A stretch of 64,000 nt of DNA from Amoeboaphelidium protococcarum (lineage: Eukaryota > Aphelidiomycota > Aphelidea), in NCBI GenBank assembly GCA_023515745.1, contig JALECJ010000056.1, forward strand, positions 372,001 through 436,000. The letters are read 5' to 3'. Both the position numbers and the translations under genes were made by a program. A model generated the notes under the pieces. The model made no database searches and was not told where the DNA came from. It saw only the letters and a program-made list of their open reading frames with translations. Position 1 is the first letter of the stretch, and the number at the start of each line of letters is the position of its first letter. This document shows positions 59,144 through 64,000 of this stretch, piece by piece.

Positions 59144-62100
59144 TCAAATGACACTCGCAGCCGGGATTGCTGGGTGGAATATATTGTCACTTTTAGCGCG
59201 TCTCAAGTTGTTACCGCCCCACTTGATGTCGACGTGTTGATTCAGTTTGGACATTAACACAGGTTTCTCTTCGCACTCATTCAGCGTTCTCTAGGTGCCA
59301 GACACATTATACGCCACTTCTTCTGATACACTTTCTCTCGATATGCCGCTCTCTCTATGAGCTGACGAAGGGCGCAAGTAGTGATTCAGCACATTTTCCT
59401 GCTTTGACTGAGGCATCTTGGAGTCAACACTGAAACGCTTTGCAAACATCGACTGCTAATCAGGGACATACAGCCTCTCAGATACGTTTCCATACACTGG
59501 AAAATTGCTGGTATGCAGAGAGATCGCACCATGACTAACATGCACACTGCTAATAGCAGACGAGCGACGAGCTATATCTAAATTACTCGCCTGGCTAGAA
59601 ATGTTACTCGGCGCTTTGAGATTATTGCTAAAATCCTAGCGAATTTTTGTCTGTGAGTATGTAGTTGCAGTGGCCAGTTATTCCATTTGTTGCTCGGTGA
59701 GAGGCTTCATAAAACTACCGACTTCAATCGAAATAGTTAAGCTCTTTGAGGGAACGAGAGGATCACTTTGACGCTCCGTCTCTGGGACAGTCGTTGCCTT
59801 CTTAATCACGTACTATGAAGTGCTGCTACGTGATAATGACTTGTGGGACGCGGACCTTATCCCTTAAGAGCTACCCGAAGCTTAATCTTGGAAAGCCTTG
59901 GTCTGACTCAGCTGCTTGGACAATCGCCGATGATCAGCACGCAGCTCAGCAGATACTTGACTTTGCCTTTTAGTGTTCACTTCCACCAAACTAGTCGGGG
60001 ACTTTGAACCATTTTATGCGGCACTAGATGATTATTAATTCTTGAACAACTTTACTCTATCACCAAACTCTTTTTCTGCACATTCTCGAATTTCAAACCA
60101 ATAACTCGCAAACTGCGCCTTCTTCACAGATATATTCCAATTGATAGTCTTCAACCACCACTTTTCCATCTGATTCAATCCGGAGAGCTTCAAATCTTGC
60201 ATGATAGTTTTGAAATCAACATTCCACACAGCCTGATCATCCCAAATCTTTGCTGCCATCATAACACTAGATAGCAAAGCTCTGAACACGTTCAGGCCAT
60301 GTAGAGATATCTTGGTCTTCTCCAACAATCGTTCCATGTAAATCAGAGACACGATAGCAACTTCTGCTGTCAAATCTGCAGCATAGAACAACTGCTTCAG
60401 AAAATGATACAATTCTTGCTGCGTCGGAGGTTACATAATTTCTGGGTGTTACTAAACTTCATCCGGAATGTAACGCACTTTCCACAAGGGATTCAACTTT
60501 TCGCTAAATATGTCAACCGATTTAAAGCACCTGGACGCGAGATGATGTTCATGATTAGGCGGCAACTTGACTTCCTTTGGAAACGTCGACCTGGCTCCCA
60601 ACTTTGGAGATGACATTAAGCTATTAGGCCTGACGGACGCGGAACTACTTCTACGTGACGCTTTTTTCTTAGCATCATCAAACTGATTCAAAATCTTCCA
60701 AAAGGCATAAGTTCTCTCCAAGTGCTGAGACACAGCATACGAGAATACTTTCAAAGTCACATCCAGGTACTCGGGCTTGCCAATGGACGTATATAGACTA
60801 TTGTCAATGCTGAATAACGTGGTACAGGAATTAAACTTCTTAAGCGACTTATTACTGGAATTCACATCGTCCAAATTGCTTTTAATTCCCTTAGTAGGAA
60901 CTGGCTTCTTAGGAAGCTTTGGTGCTTTCATAGCATTAAGCAGTGATTGTCTGCGTAACAATGAAGAGTCGACAGAAGTGCGGACAGACATACGAGAGCT
61001 ATTAACAGATGACTTTAAAATACCAGCACTGATAGAATCATTGACATCATTACCCAGTTTATTGCTTAAGTCCAACGATCTGTACTTCAAATTCTGATAC
61101 TTTGGTGAAGGCTGAGATACGCTCAAATAGACAGGCACATCGTTACTGGAAGATGCCAACGCAACTGTGGCAAAGCTCTGATTCAACAGACTCTATGATC
61201 GATTAAAAGCATTAGACTCATCCTGGTTGTCGACATTCTGACTCTTTGACATATTCAAATACGCATTGTCTATCATATCAGATGGATCCGAAATAAACTC
61301 GGCGCTTGCAGATAGCCCGCTAGATCCACTAGACTCCGAATTATCATTTACAGTGTATAGACTTCTTGAAGCACTGGAAACCTTTGACGCGTACTCATGC
61401 AAATTAGACGCTGTACTTACAGACGGACTGAGACGACTGAAAACCTCTATATCGCCATAAAACAGAATATCAGTGATATACATCTCATCACCAATGACCG
61501 GAGATCTCCAATTTTCATATTTCTTGGGATAATTTACCATCTTCTACAACAAGTCTAGAACTTCAGTGATGTCCCTGTCCTGATCAATTCTCTGTCTATA
61601 GTATGCACTCAATGGATCGTTCAGCATATCAGTCACTGATTACTTGGAGTCGCGTCTACTTAATGGGAGGAGAGAGTCTGAAGCAAGGGCAGCTGCATTG
61701 TACTTTTACGCTGAGGTCCTATTCTTCAACTTCTTCAGAAAGCCGGCAAATGACTTGGTCTCTCGCTTCTCCACACTGCTTATAGATACTGATGATTGAA
61801 GTCCTTTAGCATGATTACCAGCGCCGAGCACACCATAACCAGTTTAGATACTCTACTCAGCACTGGTCTATTTAAGTGCATCATGACTAGCTGATTTTTC
61901 CACCAGAGTCGATTTCCCGAATTTATCCAATTGAAGACCACCACCAATTTTCATAGACTTTTGTATGCCACTGCCATCATCTTTTGATTTCATAATGGAT
62001 TTTGATTGTCCTTCCAGAGCGGCTTTCACCAGCTGTAAATCTGTATTACCATCCGGCAGTGTTATCGATCTTGGCCTACTATTACGTGCACTAGATTACA

Positions 62101-62482
62101 CCGAAATCAAATCCGCTCCCTTTTATTCGCTGTCATCAAAGTTAATTATCGCGTAATTGTCCAGTGTCAAGGTATTATCAGGTGCATGTGATCCATTCTT
62201 AATCTCGACACCATCTTCATCGAGGTTGATTGAGGTGGCAGAGAAGTTGAGAGGAGTTGACGCATCAGATACTATGGACTGCATGGATTCCGCAATCCCC
62301 AGATATTATTAACCTTCTTCAGAGTCCACTCGCATCTAATCCAACTTCTAGCTTACGTCATCATTTTATAGCTGCTCCTTCACCCGGCGGCCATTGATAC
62401 CGTCGTCTGTATTTTCTGTTTCACTTTGGTCGCGCGACGCCATTCTTCGTGCCTGATCAAACTCTGACTGCACTTGGCTCAT
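59144..62482 (-). CDS. Large disordered protein with a cyclin box (cyclin Y / Pcl-like)
   Basis: 1,112 aa, single exon. About 650 residues of Ser/Asn-rich disordered sequence precede one ordered region near residues 683-805: LYHFLKQLFYAADLTAEVAI, SLIYMERLLEKTKISL, RALLSSVMMAAKIWDDQAVW, NVDFKTIMQDLKLSGLNQME and WWLKTINWNISVKKAQFASY. This is the cyclin box pattern of cyclin Y and Pho80/Pcl cyclins, which activate Pho85/CDK14-type kinases. A Ser/Gln-rich tail follows. Many SP/TP sites in the disordered parts suggest phosphoregulation. Fungal Pcl proteins of this size are known, but the subfamily is not settled. Confidence 0.82.
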
Positions 62483-62986
62483 AGTAGTCGCAGTTGTATA
62501 AATAATACTTACTTAATCACTCACTCAGAATGATCTTCTTCAATTGATAGATAATAAAAAGAGTAGGCAGAGGTGATGGGATGAACGTGACTTGATTTTG
62601 TTTTATAGAGAGACAGGTAATTCTAAAATTAAACAAGTTTAAACGGAGGCTATTTTTACCACCTCTGCTGTCTGGGCATCAATCAGTAATCAGTCTACAT
62701 ACATATTTTTGAACCTTTTAGTTAGACAACATTTAGATGGTTAAATGGCCCCTCAAAAACATTTATGTCGGAAAATGCTGACTACTCAGTAAACTAAAAG
62801 TGCCACATTGTACGATTTAATGGTCAATGTAGAACTATTGTTGTTTCGTGCAATGCACCAGAAAGAGAGAAATAACCTCATACAATCAAGTAAATCAAGT
62901 ACCAGAATAACATAAAAAAACAGCACAGACTATATATCATCCATGTGATATTAAATATCTAACCATAATAAATCACAAAATTATCT
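62483..62986. other. Intergenic OPA3/cyclin-box gene
   Basis: 504 bp between minus-strand genes. AT-rich, nothing recognised. Confidence 0.45.
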
Positions 62987-63547
62987 TCATTTTGACGCTG
63001 ACGCTGACGATGCACTGAGTACAGCGACACGACTTTCCATCTCTGATAATCGACGCTCAAGGTCAACCAGGTTCTACTACTTTTTATCATCGTCCACTTT
63101 CTTTCGATAAGTCTCTAAAATGACCACCATGACAGCCACTGAGAAGATGAACGTCTCTCCAATGAGATTTGCTGCAAGCTCAATAGCGCGTCCCTCCTCC
63201 AGCGGGCGGATGCGATTCTTCGTTTCGCTACTCGTTTGTTGTTGTTATTGTTAGTTCCTCGACTGGCCTTTAATGTCTGCTTGAAATTACTCAGCTATCC
63301 GTTACTATTCAGAATTAAAGCTCTAGTTTTACATTGCTTTTACTTGTTATTAATCGCCAGATATATTTATGCCAGCTTGTCGCCGCTTCAATCTTACATC
63401 TAATCTATGATAGCCTTGAGCAAATTTGATAATCACCTTACGGAATCCCTCCCTTTATGCAGCCTGCTTCTTTACATATGATGCTATCGGTTTTGATACC
63501 TATTTAATAAGCAAAAGCCCAATCTTGAATGCCGGAAAGTTGACCAT
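62987..63547 (-). CDS. OPA3-like mitochondrial protein
   Basis: OPA3 family proteins are small mitochondrial membrane proteins of unclear biochemical role (human OPA3 is mutated in optic atrophy). 186 aa, single exon. The family start is MVNFPAFKIGLLLIKQVSKP followed by IASYVKKQA. The conserved block near residues 120-150 is AIELAANLIGETFIFSVAVM, VVILETYRKK, with the membrane helix in it. A Gln/Ser-rich stretch in the middle (about 10 TAA/TAG Gln) and a coiled C-terminus (LVDLERRLSEMESRV) follow. Human OPA3 is about 180 aa. Confidence 0.88.
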
Positions 63548-63675
63548 TTTGAAAACTATAAAATTCGTCACTACAGTATATGATACCACTCACTGTTAGC
63601 AAAAGAATAGAGAAAAGAAAATTAACAGCGATACAAAGTAGAGATCACAGTATACTCAAACATTTTAATATTCGC

Positions 63676-64000
63676 TCAACATTTCACAAGCTGTTGCACT
63701 TCATCTCCCAAGCCAAGGGACATCCAAGGCTTCATCTATAAAGGCATGTCATTAGTAGACTAGATGACGCGCTCATAGTCAGTCGCATACTACAATCCAA
63801 ACTTTTACCAGACATCCTAAAGTGCATCAACCAGACGATCCATATCAGATTCAGAATGGAAAGGTCCAGGCGTGATTCTCAGGCGCTCCGTACCCTTTGC
63901 AACAGTTGGATAGTTGATGGATTACACGTAGATCTAGTGCTCATCCAACAAATACTACGATACCTGGAAAGATTTGTGAGCATCACCAATGAGAACAGGC
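63676..64000 (-). CDS. HEM1: 5-aminolevulinate synthase, C-terminal end (5' part outside window)
   Basis: ALAS condenses glycine with succinyl-CoA in mitochondria, the first step of haem synthesis in fungi and animals. Only the last 107 codons are present, ending at TGA 63676-63678. PVLIGDAHKSFQVSQYLLDE, HQIYVQSINYPTVAKGTERL and RITPGPFHSESDMDRLVDAL match the C-terminal PLP-fold subdomain of alpha-oxoamine synthases. The IYVQxINYPTV stretch, with its Gln written TAA, favours ALAS over KBL or serine palmitoyltransferase. The active-site lysine lies outside the window. Confidence 0.9.

Overview
The window is nuclear DNA of a compact eukaryote in which TAA and TAG encode glutamine and TGA is the only stop codon. 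Every confident gene ends in TGA, and in-frame TAA/TAG codons fall where conserved families carry Gln, for example the Gln of PALQIRTV in UBC13 and of SFFQALGVP in ribosomal protein P0. Genes are short of introns. The nine introns I could place are 55-82 nt long and all end in GTAG, eight of them in GTGTAG. Intergenic spacers are short, and several convergent pairs are separated by 6-140 bp.

The gene content is fungal or near-fungal. It includes a WOPR (Gti1/Pac2) transcription factor, an RSC7/Npl6-type remodeller subunit, an Mdm31/Mdm32 inner-membrane mitochondrial protein, a fungal-type GT4 trehalose phosphorylase and a Sec9-like SNARE. These sit beside general eukaryotic genes. Fungal-type genes together with UAR=Gln point away from ciliates, diplomonads and dasycladalean algae and towards a lineage beside or at the base of Fungi. 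Aphelids (Amoeboaphelidium) are the best fit I know of, but that is inference from memory.

Layout. 0-6 kb: WOPR factor (5' cut), choline-phosphate cytidylyltransferase, UBA3, an L-fucokinase-like GHMP kinase. 5.9-7.3 kb: two decayed copies of one unknown sequence with another broken frame between them. 7.7-12 kb: HRD3/SEL1L and a helical protein I do not recognise. 12.2-13.5 kb: a broken unknown gene in three frames with an in-frame TGA. 13.8-20.2 kb: CAP/Srv2, DR1 (NC2 beta), a MoCF/CinA-like domain protein, MCTS1/Tma20, RSC7. 20.4-29.2 kb: ABC-F ATPase, MFSD5-type transporter, ERV46, eIF5B. 29.5-39.3 kb: coiled-coil protein, trehalose phosphorylase, a small unknown protein, a metallo-beta-lactamase-fold hydrolase and two tandem secreted disordered proteins flanking a perfect 13-bp hairpin. 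39.9-44.2 kb: PHD-finger protein, then the emptiest stretch with a decayed PIF1-like helicase. 44.8-64 kb: ribosomal P0, Sec9/SNAP-25, UBC13, Mo25, Mdm31/32, UPF2, asparagine synthetase, a large cyclin-box protein, OPA3 and the 3' end of 5-aminolevulinate synthase.

There is no operon logic. Neighbours are functionally mixed, as in a compact fungal-like genome: translation and mRNA quality control (P0, eIF5B, MCTS1, UPF2, ABC-F), ubiquitin-family conjugation (UBA3, UBC13, HRD3), secretory traffic (ERV46, Sec9) and chromatin/transcription (WOPR, DR1, RSC7, PHD). The unusual parts are the genetic code, Gln tracts built from TAG/TAA microsatellites, the rigid 3' splice-site signature, three patches of decayed sequence and the tandem secreted pair.
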